From the NCBI RefSeq assembly GCF_032340315.1, contig NZ_CP135436.1:744001-808000 (forward strand): DNA of 64,000 bases, read 5' to 3'. Source of the DNA: Streptococcus sp. DTU_2020_1001019_1_SI_AUS_MUR_006 (GTDB lineage: Bacteria; Bacillota; Bacilli; Lactobacillales; Streptococcaceae). The first letter of the stretch is position 1, and the number at the start of each line of letters is the position of its first letter. Positions 7,110 through 15,627 of the stretch are shown here, in pieces. Position numbers and translations under genes: made by a program. Below the pieces are notes generated by a model. That model ran no database searches. It was not told where the DNA came from and saw only the letters and a list, made by a program, of their open reading frames with translations.

Positions 7110-7141
7110 AAAAAGGATGGAATGATTTTCCATCCTTTTTT
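7110..7141. terminator. Bidirectional terminator after the fucosidase gene
   Basis: AAAAGGATGGAA (7111-7122) pairs with TTCCATCCTTTT, with T runs on both strands. It lies 38 bases beyond the fucosidase stop. Confidence 0.88.
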
Positions 7142-7178
7142 ATAGCGGAATAAATCTATATTCCTAAGGGGACAATAT

Positions 7179-10100
7179 TTAATCTTTCTTACCTTTTAGT
7201 AAGAAGGTAGCTGAGAGGGCTAGGCTGAGACTCGCCATAAAGAGGAGAGGACTAGTCTGTTCACCAGTAGCTGGAAGTTGTTTTTCATTCGTAGAGGCTT
7301 TGTCATTGGAATCATTTCTTTGAGCCAATGGTCTTGTAGTTTCTACCTTTGTTTCTTCTGTCTGGGCTGGCACTGGTTTAACAGTTGCGCTCTCTGTCTT
7401 GTAAACAATAGCATAGGTGTTCAGGTCAAGAGTGATAAACTCAAGATACCCATCTCGGATGGTGAACTCTTGTGATTTGAAGTCTTTTGTCGGAGTCAAC
7501 TGATAGAGTTCTTGGACAGCACCTGAAACTGGTAAACGAACGAGTACAGCACCTTTTGGTTGAACTAGTTTGCCATCTTTATCCTTGAGTTGAAGAGCAT
7601 AAGCATCGTATATTTTGCCTAAGAGTTCTTTGTTTTCGACTTTTTGACTGTCAAGATAACTTGCTCCTTCGAGTTCAGTTGTTCCACTAATAACTTGAGC
7701 TCTTGTGGTCTTATCTTTCATTACTTTGAGTTTAAACTCAGGAAGTGTGATGCTTGGTGCTTCTTGGTCTCCTGCAGTCCCGATAGGCTCAGTGTATTCA
7801 GGGATAACCACAGAAGGCGCTTCTTGATCTCCCGATGTGCCGATAGGCTCAGTGTACTCAGGTATTTCCACAGAAGGCGCTTTTTGATCTCCCACTGTGC
7901 CGATAGGTTCAGTATATTCAGGGATTATCACGGAAGGCGCTTCTTGGTCTCCCACTGTGCCGATAGGATTAGTATATTCAGGAATTACAACGGAAGGCGC
8001 TTCTTGGTCTCCCACTGTGTCGATAGGATTAGTATATTCAGGAATTACAACGGAAGGCGCCTCCTGATCCCCAACAGTTCCGATAGGACCAGTGTATTCA
8101 GGTCTTTCCACGGTAGGTGCTTTCTGGTCCCCAACTGTTCCGACAGGACCAGTGTATTCAGGAATTACTACAGAAGGCGCTTCTTGGTCACCCGCAGTCC
8201 CGATAGGTTCAGTGTATTCAGGAATTACTACAGAAGGCGCTTCTTGGTCTCCTGCAGTTCCAATAGGCTCAGTGTATTCAGGGATTACTAGGGAAGGCGC
8301 TTCTTGGTCTCCTACTGTACCGATAGGTTCAGTGTATTCAGATCTTTCCACAGTAGGTGCCTCCTGATCTCCAGCTGTACCAATAGGATCTGTGTACTCA
8401 GGAATGGTTACAACTGGAGCAGGCTCATCCCCTTTACTTGTAAGGATTTTTTCTTCAACTGGAGCAGTTTCGTCCTTAGGAAATACTGTTACAACAGAGC
8501 TGCTGATTGTTTTTCCTTGGATAGCATAAGCTTCTATCGGATTACCAGCTTTACGATCTGTAGTTTCAGGAATGTCTAGTTGGACCTTGTTATCCTTAAT
8601 GGTTAGAACAGTTTGTTCACCTGATGTGACAAGATGGTCATCATCGACTTTTCTGAGTAGAAGAGGATCCTTGATACCAGGGAAGGTCACAGCGACTCCA
8701 TCCCAATTGCCAGTTGGTAGAGTTAAGGTAACAGTCTTATCTTTGGACTTAATAGGGTCAAGGCTTGGACTATCGAGAGACACAGATGGTGCCTTTAGGA
8801 TATCAAAGGAATCGAGAGAAACTTTCTTTCGTCCTTGTGGAGAATTCGGATCTACTTTCAAAGTAAGAACGTGATCGCCATCTGCTAGATTGGTGAATTC
8901 GCCAATTAATGCACCTTTTTCAGTCGCTCCTGGAGTGTAGAAGTCAAGAGCTGGCATCTCTTTTCCATCCAGTGTGACAAGTGCCTTGCCTAGTGATGCC
9001 GTTTTTAATCCATAGATTCGGATACCTGTTCCAGAGAATGGAATGGTTGCAGTGGCTTCAGAAGCGAGACTAGCATCAGCGTTGATGTCAGCGTATTTTT
9101 CTGTAGAAGCATATAGTTCTGCATCGCTCCAATCCTTAAACATGGAACCATACTGGATACGAGGGTCACGGTCGTCTATTTTTTCAACGGTTTCTCCTTG
9201 TCCTGGAAAAACCTTGAAGTAGTCGAGAGAAATTTTTGCACGCTCGTTTGTACGTCCTTTGTGCTCGCGTTTAACAGTGATGGTCATGAGGTGAGAACCT
9301 GAAGAAAGATTTGTGTAACGACCTATTAGTACACCTTTTTCAGTTGCTCCTCCTGTATAGAAGTCAAGTTCTCCAACAGATTTGCCATCAATTTTAACAT
9401 CGGCAAGTCCCAATTGAGATGACTTGAGTCCGTAAATTTCAATACCAGGTCCATTGAATGGAATGGTTGCAGTCGCATCCTTATCGGAGTAATTTCCATT
9501 TGAGATATCGGCGTATTTCTCTGTTCCACCAAAGAGTTCTGAGTCAGCCCAGTTTCCATAAGCAGAGCCGTACTGGATGCGTTTGTCACGGTCATCCATC
9601 AACTCACTGAAGGCATCGATAGAAGCAGGATCTGAAACTGGTGTTGTACGGTCCCCTAGCATAGCCTTAACGCTATAAGTATAGGCATGACTAGAATCAA
9701 TCGAGCGATCGACAAAGTGAGTTTGGTTGGTGATAAACTCACGAACGCTAGGAGTTTGGCTGTTTTCATCCTTGCTTTCTCGTCGGATGACATAATGAGT
9801 TGCCCCCTCAACTGTATTAAAGTCGAGTTCAGCTGTGACGGAATCTTTTCGAAGGGCTGATAAGCGAGTCACTCGTCCAGGGAAGTTTTCAAAGGTAATG
9901 ACATCACCTTTTTGAGTCGCAAGTTGGATACGGTTATCTTTGAGGCGACTAGCTTGAACTTCCTTGCCATTAATCTTGATGATACTAGATTCGATATTTG
10001 GATAGTCTACGACTAAGTCTCCACCAACATTAGAAAGGAAAGATAGCGTTTCAAGATTTTTCTCTTTCCATTTCATGCTGACTTCAAAATTGCCACGAGC

Positions 10101-12632
10101 GACTAAGCCTGAGACTTGACCGTCTTTCCAAGCATCTGGAAGGGCTGGTAATGGGGCAATGTAGCCTGTGTGAGACTGAAGGAGCATTTCTGCCATACCG
10201 CTGGTTGCGCCAAAGTTACCATCGATTTGGAAAGGCGCGTGGGTATCCCAGAGGTTTTCTAGGGTTGAAGATCTAAGCTGTTCTGCCAACAAACGGTGGG
10301 CACGATTTCCATCTAAGAGACGGGCCCAGAGGTTGATCTTATTGGCCTTAGACCAACCAGTTCCACCATCTCCACGGTGGTTTAGGGTTGCGCGTGCTGC
10401 TTCTAGATATTCAGGCTGGTCCTTGCCAAATAGAGTACCTGGGAAGAGACCAACTAGATGGGAAACGTGGCGGTGATGGTTTTCAATGCCTTCGTTAGTG
10501 AATTGTGGGCTGTCTTCTTCGTACCATTCCTTGATACGGCCGTCTTGGTTGATGTGAAGTGGTTTGAGCTTATCAAATTTAGCCTTCACTTCTGTCACCA
10601 AATCTTGGTCGACCTTCAGATGATTGGCTGCTTCCATATAGTCGTGGAAGAGCTGCCAAACTAGAGATTGGTCAAAGGTATTCCCAATCGTGATAGTTCC
10701 ATGTTCTGGCGAGTAAGATGGAGAAGAAACCCAACGGTCACTAGCCTTGTCGTAGTGCAAGAAGGAATTCCAGAACTTGGCTGTTTCCTTGAGCATTGGA
10801 TAAATCTTTTCTTTAAGATAAGTTTCATCCTTTGTGAATTTATAGTAGTCATAGACGTTTTGCATCATCCAAGCATTGGCAGCTGGAGACCAACCCCAAT
10901 AGTAGTTCCAACCAGGAGTAGTCCAGCCAAATGGTGTCGCCTGAGTATGAACCAGCCATCCATTTTCTTGACCTTCTTTGGATTCGATACCTGCATATTC
11001 TTTAGCAGCGATACGGCCATAGTAACGCATGTCATCGATATAATTGATCATTGGCTTAGCTGTTTCTGCGAGATTACTCATGTAGGCAGGCCAATAGTTC
11101 ATTTGTAGATTGACATTGAGGTGGTAGTCTGAGTTCCAAGGTGGATTATCTACAGCATTCCAGACCCCTTGCAAGTTTGCTGGAAGTGCATCTGTCCGGT
11201 CACGAGAAGAACTGATGAGTAGATAACGTCCGTATTGGAAGAAGAGCTCTTCTAGTTTTTGCCCTTTTTCGGGATTATAGGTATGTAGAGCTTCTTTTGT
11301 AGTTTGGCTAGACTTGTTGCCACCAAGATTTAGTTGAACACGATTGAAAAGACTCTGGTAATCCTTGATGTGGTCATTTTTCAGAGTCTCGTAGTCTTTG
11401 GCTTTGGCAGCTTCTACGATAGATTTGACAGTTTTTTCTACATCAATATCCTTGCAGTAGTTGGTTTTCGGATTTTGAGCAAAATTAGTCTTGGCGCTGA
11501 GTAGCAGTGTTGCATAACTTGCTCCTGTAACTGTCAAATAACCATCTTGAGCAGTGACTTGTCCATCCGTCTTGATACCAAGATAGGAAGCAAATTTCAG
11601 ACCATTGTCTTTGACAGTTCCCTTGAGTAAAATACCATTAGAATCAACGCTAACAGTCCCTTGTTTGTATTTAGAATTCTCCCAAGAATAATCTCCATTA
11701 GCAATCAAATCTTCAGTCAAGCTATTCCAAAGTGTAAAATCAAGCGTCTTATCTCCCTTTTTAGTCAAATGGGTAACAGTGACGTCATCTGGGTAACTAG
11801 AGAAGGTTTCTCGTTTGAAACTTGTCCCGTCTTGAGTATAGGAGGTAGTTGTGATAGCTTCAGAAATATCTAAGCCACGATGATAGTCAGTAACATTTTC
11901 CAAGCCCTTCTTTTGGTTATTAAAGACCATGAAGATATCACCGAAGGCTAGGTAGCGACCGTATTGGGCATTGTTTGGCCCAACCAAATTTCTCTCTGCT
12001 AGTTGTTTGGCTTTTTGACGGTCGCCGTCTTCTAAGGCCTTACGGATTTCGGCTAAGACTTTGTAGCGGTCCTTGTAGTTTCCTCCGTTGTAATCTTGAC
12101 TATCTGGCTGTGGGCCTCCAGACCAAAGTGTTTTTTCGTTGTACTGGATTCTTTCTTCACCGATGAGTCCGAAAACCTTGGCACCCATTTCCCCATTTCC
12201 GACTGGGAGGGCTTGTTTTTCCCATCCATCATAGGAAGGAGCAGTTGGTTGGTTGTAATGTAATTCGTAATGTTCTTGCTTGTTCACAGGAAGTTCTGGT
12301 TTCTCGCTCTCCTTATTGTCAGCAGGGGCGGTAGTAGCACTTGTCTCTGACTGACTACTAGTTTGAGGTAGTTCTGCCTCAGGGTTTGTTTGCTTTTCAG
12401 CTGATTCAGCTATAGGTTGAGTCTCTGTGTTAGAAGCAAGAACTTCCTCTACCTTCGTATTCGGTTTAGCAGAGGTTTCAGTAATTGTTGCCTCACTTTC
12501 CGTAATCTCGACACCATCAGCAGCCACACCTTGTGCTGCTAAAAACACAGCTCCAAGTAAAACAGAGGCAGCTCCGACACTTAGCTTGCGGATGCTATAC
12601 TTACAGGATTTTTCCCAATATCTCTTATCCAC
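7179..12632 (-). CDS. Wall-anchored GH95 alpha-L-fucosidase with 20-residue repeats
   Basis: A secreted enzyme of about 1,817 residues. The N-terminus carries a YSIRK signal peptide (CKYSIRKLSVGAASVLLG) and a Ser/Thr/Glu-rich linker. The GH95 region (roughly residues 130-890) starts LHYNQPTAPSYDGWEKQALPVGNGEMG and holds family motifs NVNLQMNYW (Asn pair), SYSPEHG (putative acid Glu), NHHRHVSHL and FQIDGNFG (putative Asp). GH95 enzymes release alpha-1,2-fucose from host glycans such as mucins and blood-group antigens. Two CBM-like modules (DDRDKRIQYG, DDRDPRIQYG) follow, then eleven 20-residue repeats and an LPATG sorting signal with hydrophobic tail KGKKD. The frame opens at 12668, but a GTG at 12632 has the good AAAGGAG site and is chosen. 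A cre-like site overlaps the promoter. Confidence 0.92.
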   Translation of the reverse strand: MDKRYWEKSCKYSIRKLSVGAASVLLGAVFLAAQGVAADGVEITESEATITETSAKPNTKVEEVLASNTETQPIAESAEKQTNPEAELPQTSSQSETSATTAPADNKESEKPELPVNKQEHYELHYNQPTAPSYDGWEKQALPVGNGEMGAKVFGLIGEERIQYNEKTLWSGGPQPDSQDYNGGNYKDRYKVLAEIRKALEDGDRQKAKQLAERNLVGPNNAQYGRYLAFGDIFMVFNNQKKGLENVTDYHRGLDISEAITTTSYTQDGTSFKRETFSSYPDDVTVTHLTKKGDKTLDFTLWNSLTEDLIANGDYSWENSKYKQGTVSVDSNGILLKGTVKDNGLKFASYLGIKTDGQVTAQDGYLTVTGASYATLLLSAKTNFAQNPKTNYCKDIDVEKTVKSIVEAAKAKDYETLKNDHIKDYQSLFNRVQLNLGGNKSSQTTKEALHTYNPEKGQKLEELFFQYGRYLLISSSRDRTDALPANLQGVWNAVDNPPWNSDYHLNVNLQMNYWPAYMSNLAETAKPMINYIDDMRYYGRIAAKEYAGIESKEGQENGWLVHTQATPFGWTTPGWNYYWGWSPAANAWMMQNVYDYYKFTKDETYLKEKIYPMLKETAKFWNSFLHYDKASDRWVSSPSYSPEHGTITIGNTFDQSLVWQLFHDYMEAANHLKVDQDLVTEVKAKFDKLKPLHINQDGRIKEWYEEDSPQFTNEGIENHHRHVSHLVGLFPGTLFGKDQPEYLEAARATLNHRGDGGTGWSKANKINLWARLLDGNRAHRLLAEQLRSSTLENLWDTHAPFQIDGNFGATSGMAEMLLQSHTGYIAPLPALPDAWKDGQVSGLVARGNFEVSMKWKEKNLETLSFLSNVGGDLVVDYPNIESSIIKINGKEVQASRLKDNRIQLATQKGDVITFENFPGRVTRLSALRKDSVTAELDFNTVEGATHYVIRRESKDENSQTPSVREFITNQTHFVDRSIDSSHAYTYSVKAMLGDRTTPVSDPASIDAFSELMDDRDKRIQYGSAYGNWADSELFGGTEKYADISNGNYSDKDATATIPFNGPGIEIYGLKSSQLGLADVKIDGKSVGELDFYTGGATEKGVLIGRYTNLSSGSHLMTITVKREHKGRTNERAKISLDYFKVFPGQGETVEKIDDRDPRIQYGSMFKDWSDAELYASTEKYADINADASLASEATATIPFSGTGIRIYGLKTASLGKALVTLDGKEMPALDFYTPGATEKGALIGEFTNLADGDHVLTLKVDPNSPQGRKKVSLDSFDILKAPSVSLDSPSLDPIKSKDKTVTLTLPTGNWDGVAVTFPGIKDPLLLRKVDDDHLVTSGEQTVLTIKDNKVQLDIPETTDRKAGNPIEAYAIQGKTISSSVVTVFPKDETAPVEEKILTSKGDEPAPVVTIPEYTDPIGTAGDQEAPTVERSEYTEPIGTVGDQEAPSLVIPEYTEPIGTAGDQEAPSVVIPEYTEPIGTAGDQEAPSVVIPEYTGPVGTVGDQKAPTVERPEYTGPIGTVGDQEAPSVVIPEYTNPIDTVGDQEAPSVVIPEYTNPIGTVGDQEAPSVIIPEYTEPIGTVGDQKAPSVEIPEYTEPIGTSGDQEAPSVVIPEYTEPIGTAGDQEAPSITLPEFKLKVMKDKTTRAQVISGTTELEGASYLDSQKVENKELLGKIYDAYALQLKDKDGKLVQPKGAVLVRLPVSGAVQELYQLTPTKDFKSQEFTIRDGYLEFITLDLNTYAIVYKTESATVKPVPAQTEETKVETTRPLAQRNDSNDKASTNEKQLPATGEQTSPLLFMASLSLALSATFLLKGKKD
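7746..8405 (-). repeat. Eleven 60-bp coding repeats in the fucosidase stalk
   Basis: Eleven in-frame 60-base units encode 20-residue repeats of type IPEYTEPIGTAGDQEAPSVV. Variation is concentrated at the residue after EYT (E, N, G or D), the GTxGD position (A, V or S) and the repeat ends (VV, VE, IT). The acidic, proline-rich unit is likely an extended wall-spanning stalk. Copy number is likely to vary by recombination. Confidence 0.95.
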
Positions 12633-12723
12633 AAAATTCTCCTTTCTTAAATCTGTAAGCGCATACATTCTCTTTTAAAAAAATAAGTCTTGCAGAAATA
12701 TGTGTGATTTTTCAGATAATTTT

Positions 12724-12752
12724 AATATAACAAATAAATGGAACTATTGCAA
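12724..12752 (-). promoter_or_regulatory. Promoter of the fucosidase gene
   Basis: Minus strand TTGCAA (12747-12752), 17-base spacer, TATATT (12724-12729), about 95 bases upstream of the GTG start. Confidence 0.7.
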
Positions 12753-12761
12753 GGGCTTTCA
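12748..12761. promoter_or_regulatory. cre-like site at the fucosidase promoter
   Basis: TGCAAGGGCTTTCA overlaps the -35 box and fits 8 of the 10 fixed positions of the cre consensus TGWNANCGNTNWCA. CcpA bound here would block transcription when preferred sugar is present. Confidence 0.45.
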
Positions 12762-12798
12762 AGAGAAATGGCCTTATTTTACTAAGTTTTACTAATAC

Positions 12799-13397
12799 TC
12801 AATTGTTTTCAAAAAGCAACCTTGTCCATTGTCTGCTGACAGTGGACTTTAAAACGCCTTTTTCTAGTCCTTGAATAACTTCTTGAAGGACTAGAAAAAG
12901 GCGGCTTCTAATGTTTGGAACGCCTTATTTTTAAAGCCTCGTTTTCGAATTTCTTTCCAGACTTGTTCAACAGGGTTCATTTCTGGTGTATAAGGTGGGA
13001 TAAAAGCTAACTCAATATTACTACTTGGAATCTCTAAGGTACTTGATTTATGCCATATAGCATTATCCATGACAAGTAAAATATAATCATCCGGATAAGC
13101 TTGTGAGACTTGCCGTAGAAATTCATTCATCCACTCAGTATTGCATCCTCCAGAAATAAGGAAGAAGGAATCTCCTGTCTGAGCATCTACTGCCCCATAA
13201 CAATAGCGATATTCTCGCATATAATGACTATGAATGTTAGGTCGGATTCCTTGAGGAGCCCAACAAGAACTCATCTTACTGATTCTCCCGAAACCGGCTT
13301 CATCTTGGTACATCAAACGTACTTTGTTATAAGTCCCCTTCTCTTTAAAGCGCTTACTTAAGGTCTCGAATGTAGATTTTATTTTTAGACGTCTCAA
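12799..13397 (-). pseudogene. IS630 transposase catalytic half (orfB), 3' frameshift
   Basis: Starts at a TTG (13397) overlapping orfA by 44 bases in the +1 frame. The DDE residues are visible: YQDEAGFG, VMDNAIWHKS and NPVEQVWKE. The open frame stops at 12891 after QTLEAAFF. Family C-terminal coding (FLVLQEVIQGLEKGV, then STVSRQWTRLLFENN) continues in another frame to a stop at 12799-12801, so an indel in the T-rich stretch near 12893 truncated the protein. Production of the joined OrfAB would also need a frame change in the overlap, at or near an AAAAATAAAA run, as in other IS630 members. The catalytic triad is intact but loss of the tail probably inactivates it. Confidence 0.85.
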
Positions 13398-13851
13398 TTA
13401 TTTGAGCGTCTGCCTTCTTGGGATGTTCAGGTCTGGGAGTGACCGTTCGCCAACCATGGCGTTTCAAGAGATAATAAAAACCATCACGTGTAGAAGTGCG
13501 ACCAATCTCTTTTTGATAGGCTTCGAATAACTGATTGACAGTCACAAATTCTCCAGCCTGAGCAGCTTCTATATGACGTTTTAGAAATGCTTGTTCTTCT
13601 TCGTAAGTCATATATTCTCGATGACGTCCACCACGAGTCTCTTGAAGAAGAGCTTCTAAACCAAACTCCTTATATTTTTTCAAATTCCTCCAAACAGTTG
13701 TTTTATTACAATCTAGCAGATCCATGATTTCCTTATAACTCTTTCCTTTTGAGCGAAAATAAATAATCTGTAGACGTTTGTGATATTTGGCGTACGATGA
13801 ATCTCTCAGGAGTTTTTCAATTTTCTGTATTTCTTCGTTTGTGAGTTTCAT
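13354..13851 (-). CDS. IS630 transposase N-terminal half (orfA)
   Basis: 165 residues. The N-terminal two thirds are helix-turn-helix DNA binding (YKEIMDLLDCNKTTVWRNLKKY), followed by a second winged helix (VTVNQLFEAYQKEIGRTSTRDGFYYLLKRHGW). It recognises the element's ends. It reads into orfB through a 44-base overlap; the frames differ by +1. It appears intact by itself, but its partner is truncated. Start ATG at 13851 lacks a strong ribosome binding site. Confidence 0.85.
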   Translation of the reverse strand: MKLTNEEIQKIEKLLRDSSYAKYHKRLQIIYFRSKGKSYKEIMDLLDCNKTTVWRNLKKYKEFGLEALLQETRGGRHREYMTYEEEQAFLKRHIEAAQAGEFVTVNQLFEAYQKEIGRTSTRDGFYYLLKRHGWRTVTPRPEHPKKADAQIIETSKNKIYIRDLK

Positions 13852-13898
13852 AACTACTATTATAAGATGGTTTTTGATTTTAGTCTAGTATTACTACT

Positions 13899-13950
13899 AA
13901 AAAGACTCTTTATCACCTACTATTTTATGTAGTTAATAAAGAGTCTTTTT
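13899..13950. terminator. Long hairpin upstream of the IS630 copy
   Basis: AAAAAGACTCTTTAT (13899-13913) pairs perfectly with ATAAAGAGTCTTTTT (13936-13950) around a 22-base loop, with T and A tracts on both sides; it could stop transcription in either direction. The rest of 13852-14257 is AT-rich and I see no gene in it. Confidence 0.7.
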
Positions 13951-14257
13951 ATTTAGTAGAGATAATTTCGAGTAGAATTAATTAAAGATAATAGTAGGTA
14001 AGGTGGTCAACTAATTTATAGTTTTTTTAGTATTTTACCAAATAGTTTCTCTAATTTTTTAAATCTACATAAATTGTTCTGCATGTATCGAAGTTATGAA
14101 TCTTATCACCTTATTATATTCGTATTTTCTGCATAGTATCTTTTAGATAAATTCAGAAAATTAAATCAGATAAAATTATACTAATTTTGAAATATACATA
14201 ATGTTAAAGGTTTCTACTCGTTCTAATTTCTTCTCGTATCTTCATCACTATCACTCT

Positions 14258-14668
14258 CTAAAGATTATCATAGTATTTTTTGAAAGCATCAAAATAATAC
14301 TTAACTTCTTCAGCTTTATTTACTTGACCACCCCACTCTAATTTTTTATCTCCTAAAATCCAAAATAAACCATCTCCTCTTTCACCTGAGGTTAACTTTG
14401 CATCACCTCCATCTTTAGGAACCGCTATGCCAATAACACCAGTACCACCCATACGAAACATCTGGCGTGGACCGCTATGAGCGACACCTACATCCACTCC
14501 CTTTAATTTGGGAAAATCTACAGATAAGCGAAAGTCAAAACTTGCCGGTTCCAAATCATCATAAGTGATTTTACGAATAATATAATCTTGACCGAAGTAG
14601 CTATCAAGCATTGCAATTAAGACTTGATAACCTTTGCTTGATTTGATTCTTTCTCGTATCTCTAACAT
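14258..14668 (-). CDS. Hypothetical protein, 136 residues
   Basis: I do not recognise this protein. It starts MLEIRERIKSSKGYQVL, has no signal peptide or membrane segment, and its middle is glycine-rich (VGVAHSGPRQMFRMGGTGVIGIAV, then SGERGDGLFWILGDKKLEWGG). The C-terminus is helical and charged (KAEEVKYYFDAFKKYYDNL). It is a lone minus-strand gene between an IS element and treR, in AT-rich DNA, with a weak GGTGA ribosome binding site. The context suits accessory DNA; it may be an orphan immunity-type or cargo gene, but nothing in the sequence proves this. Confidence 0.6.
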   Translation of the reverse strand: MLEIRERIKSSKGYQVLIAMLDSYFGQDYIIRKITYDDLEPASFDFRLSVDFPKLKGVDVGVAHSGPRQMFRMGGTGVIGIAVPKDGGDAKLTSGERGDGLFWILGDKKLEWGGQVNKAEEVKYYFDAFKKYYDNL

Positions 14669-14731
14669 CTTATTTCACCATTTTAAACCTTTCATTATTT
14701 TAAAACTTGATAACTATACGCCTTTTCCTCT

Positions 14732-15439
14732 TTATTTTCTTTTAGCAAAATCTACAAATCGAAACTTTTCAAGTTTGTGCCGGCTTTCGGTGAACTGAAA
14801 TTGGCGTCCGTCTTGGAGATAGACTTTTGACTTAATGGAAACAACATAAGGATCTTTACCAATATCCATGAGAATCTTATCTCTATCGTTACTATGGTCA
14901 ATGGTGATTTCCTTTTGAGCATAGTCGATGATTAATTTCAAATCATTTTCGATATAGGAGTAGATAGATTGTTCAGCAATTTCTCTGGTTAGTTTAGGGA
15001 TGAGTTCCATATCTAGATAATCAATATCCAGTACGGATACCAGATCATCTACAACTCGTTGGCGAACGACCTTCCAAACCATCCGAAATTCTGGGAAGCC
15101 AGTTAACAGGGAAGTTTTTTTATCGATGATAATTTTATCTAGACTCACGACATTCGTTTTTGAGCGAAGTCCTAACTCTTGGACCAATTCTTGGTAGCTA
15201 GTTAGGTTAGACACTGGGAAATTCACAGTTTCTTCTTTAATAACCTGAGAACCCTGCCCTCTGATTTTTTTAATCAATCCCTCTTCTTGGAGGAGAGCTA
15301 AGGCTTTTCGAACAGTGTCACGACTCACCTGATACTGGTCCATGAGTTCGTGTTCACTAGGGAGAAAATCTCCAACAGCATAGGTTTCTTCATGAATTGC
15401 TTTTTCTATTTGTTTGTATAATTGTTGATATTTTTTCAC
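14732..15439 (-). CDS. treR: Trehalose operon repressor TreR (GntR family)
   Basis: 235 residues: an N-terminal GntR winged helix (FLPSEHELMDQYQVSRDTVRKALALLQEEGLI) and a C-terminal UTRA effector domain. It is divergent from the trehalose PTS gene treP, which fixes its likely role as the trehalose-6-phosphate-responsive regulator. Inverted CTTGTAT/ATACAAG sequences in the intergenic region are plausible operators, one overlapping its own promoter. The start at 15439 (MKKYQQLYKQIEKAI) matches the family N-terminus and follows a GGAAGAACC leader. Confidence 0.93.
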   Translation of the reverse strand: MKKYQQLYKQIEKAIHEETYAVGDFLPSEHELMDQYQVSRDTVRKALALLQEEGLIKKIRGQGSQVIKEETVNFPVSNLTSYQELVQELGLRSKTNVVSLDKIIIDKKTSLLTGFPEFRMVWKVVRQRVVDDLVSVLDIDYLDMELIPKLTREIAEQSIYSYIENDLKLIIDYAQKEITIDHSNDRDKILMDIGKDPYVVSIKSKVYLQDGRQFQFTESRHKLEKFRFVDFAKRK

Positions 15440-15484
15440 GGTTCTTCCTCTAAAATAATCGATTGATGAGCCCTACAAGAGTTT

Positions 15485-15581
15485 CTTGTATTTATTTTAC
15501 CATACAAGTAACAAAAATATACAAAAAAAATCCATTATTTTTAACAAACAAGTTGCATACAAGTTTGGTATCGATTACAAT
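15485..15581 (+). promoter_or_regulatory. treR-treP intergenic control region
   Basis: treP promoter: TTGCAT (15553-15558), 17-base spacer, TACAAT (15576-15581). A perfect inverted repeat CTTGTAT-N10-ATACAAG lies at 15485-15508 over the treR promoter region, and a further ATACAAG half-site (15557-15563) lies in the treP spacer. These are likely TreR operators. Confidence 0.7.
15566..15579. promoter_or_regulatory. cre-like site at the treP promoter
   Basis: TGGTATCGATTACA overlaps the -10 box and fits 9 of the 10 fixed positions of TGWNANCGNTNWCA, the best cre match in the window. It predicts CcpA repression of trehalose uptake. Confidence 0.65.
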
Positions 15582-15627
15582 TGAATTATCAAATCAAGGA
15601 AATCTTGACAAAAATAAGGAGATTCAA

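Larger units (their letters stand above)
12799..13851 (-). mobile_element. IS630-family insertion sequence, degraded
   Basis: Two overlapping frames encode a helix-turn-helix half and a DDE catalytic half of an IS630-type transposase, as in the pneumococcal IS630-Spn1. The catalytic half is frameshifted near its end. I could not define terminal inverted repeats with confidence. RUP elements elsewhere in the window are thought to depend on this transposase family. Confidence 0.85.

Noticed and set aside
7644..8291. A 215-codon open frame antisense to the fucosidase repeats
   Set aside because: It exists because the 60-bp repeat is open in several frames; it has no ribosome binding site and repeats the shadow sequence.
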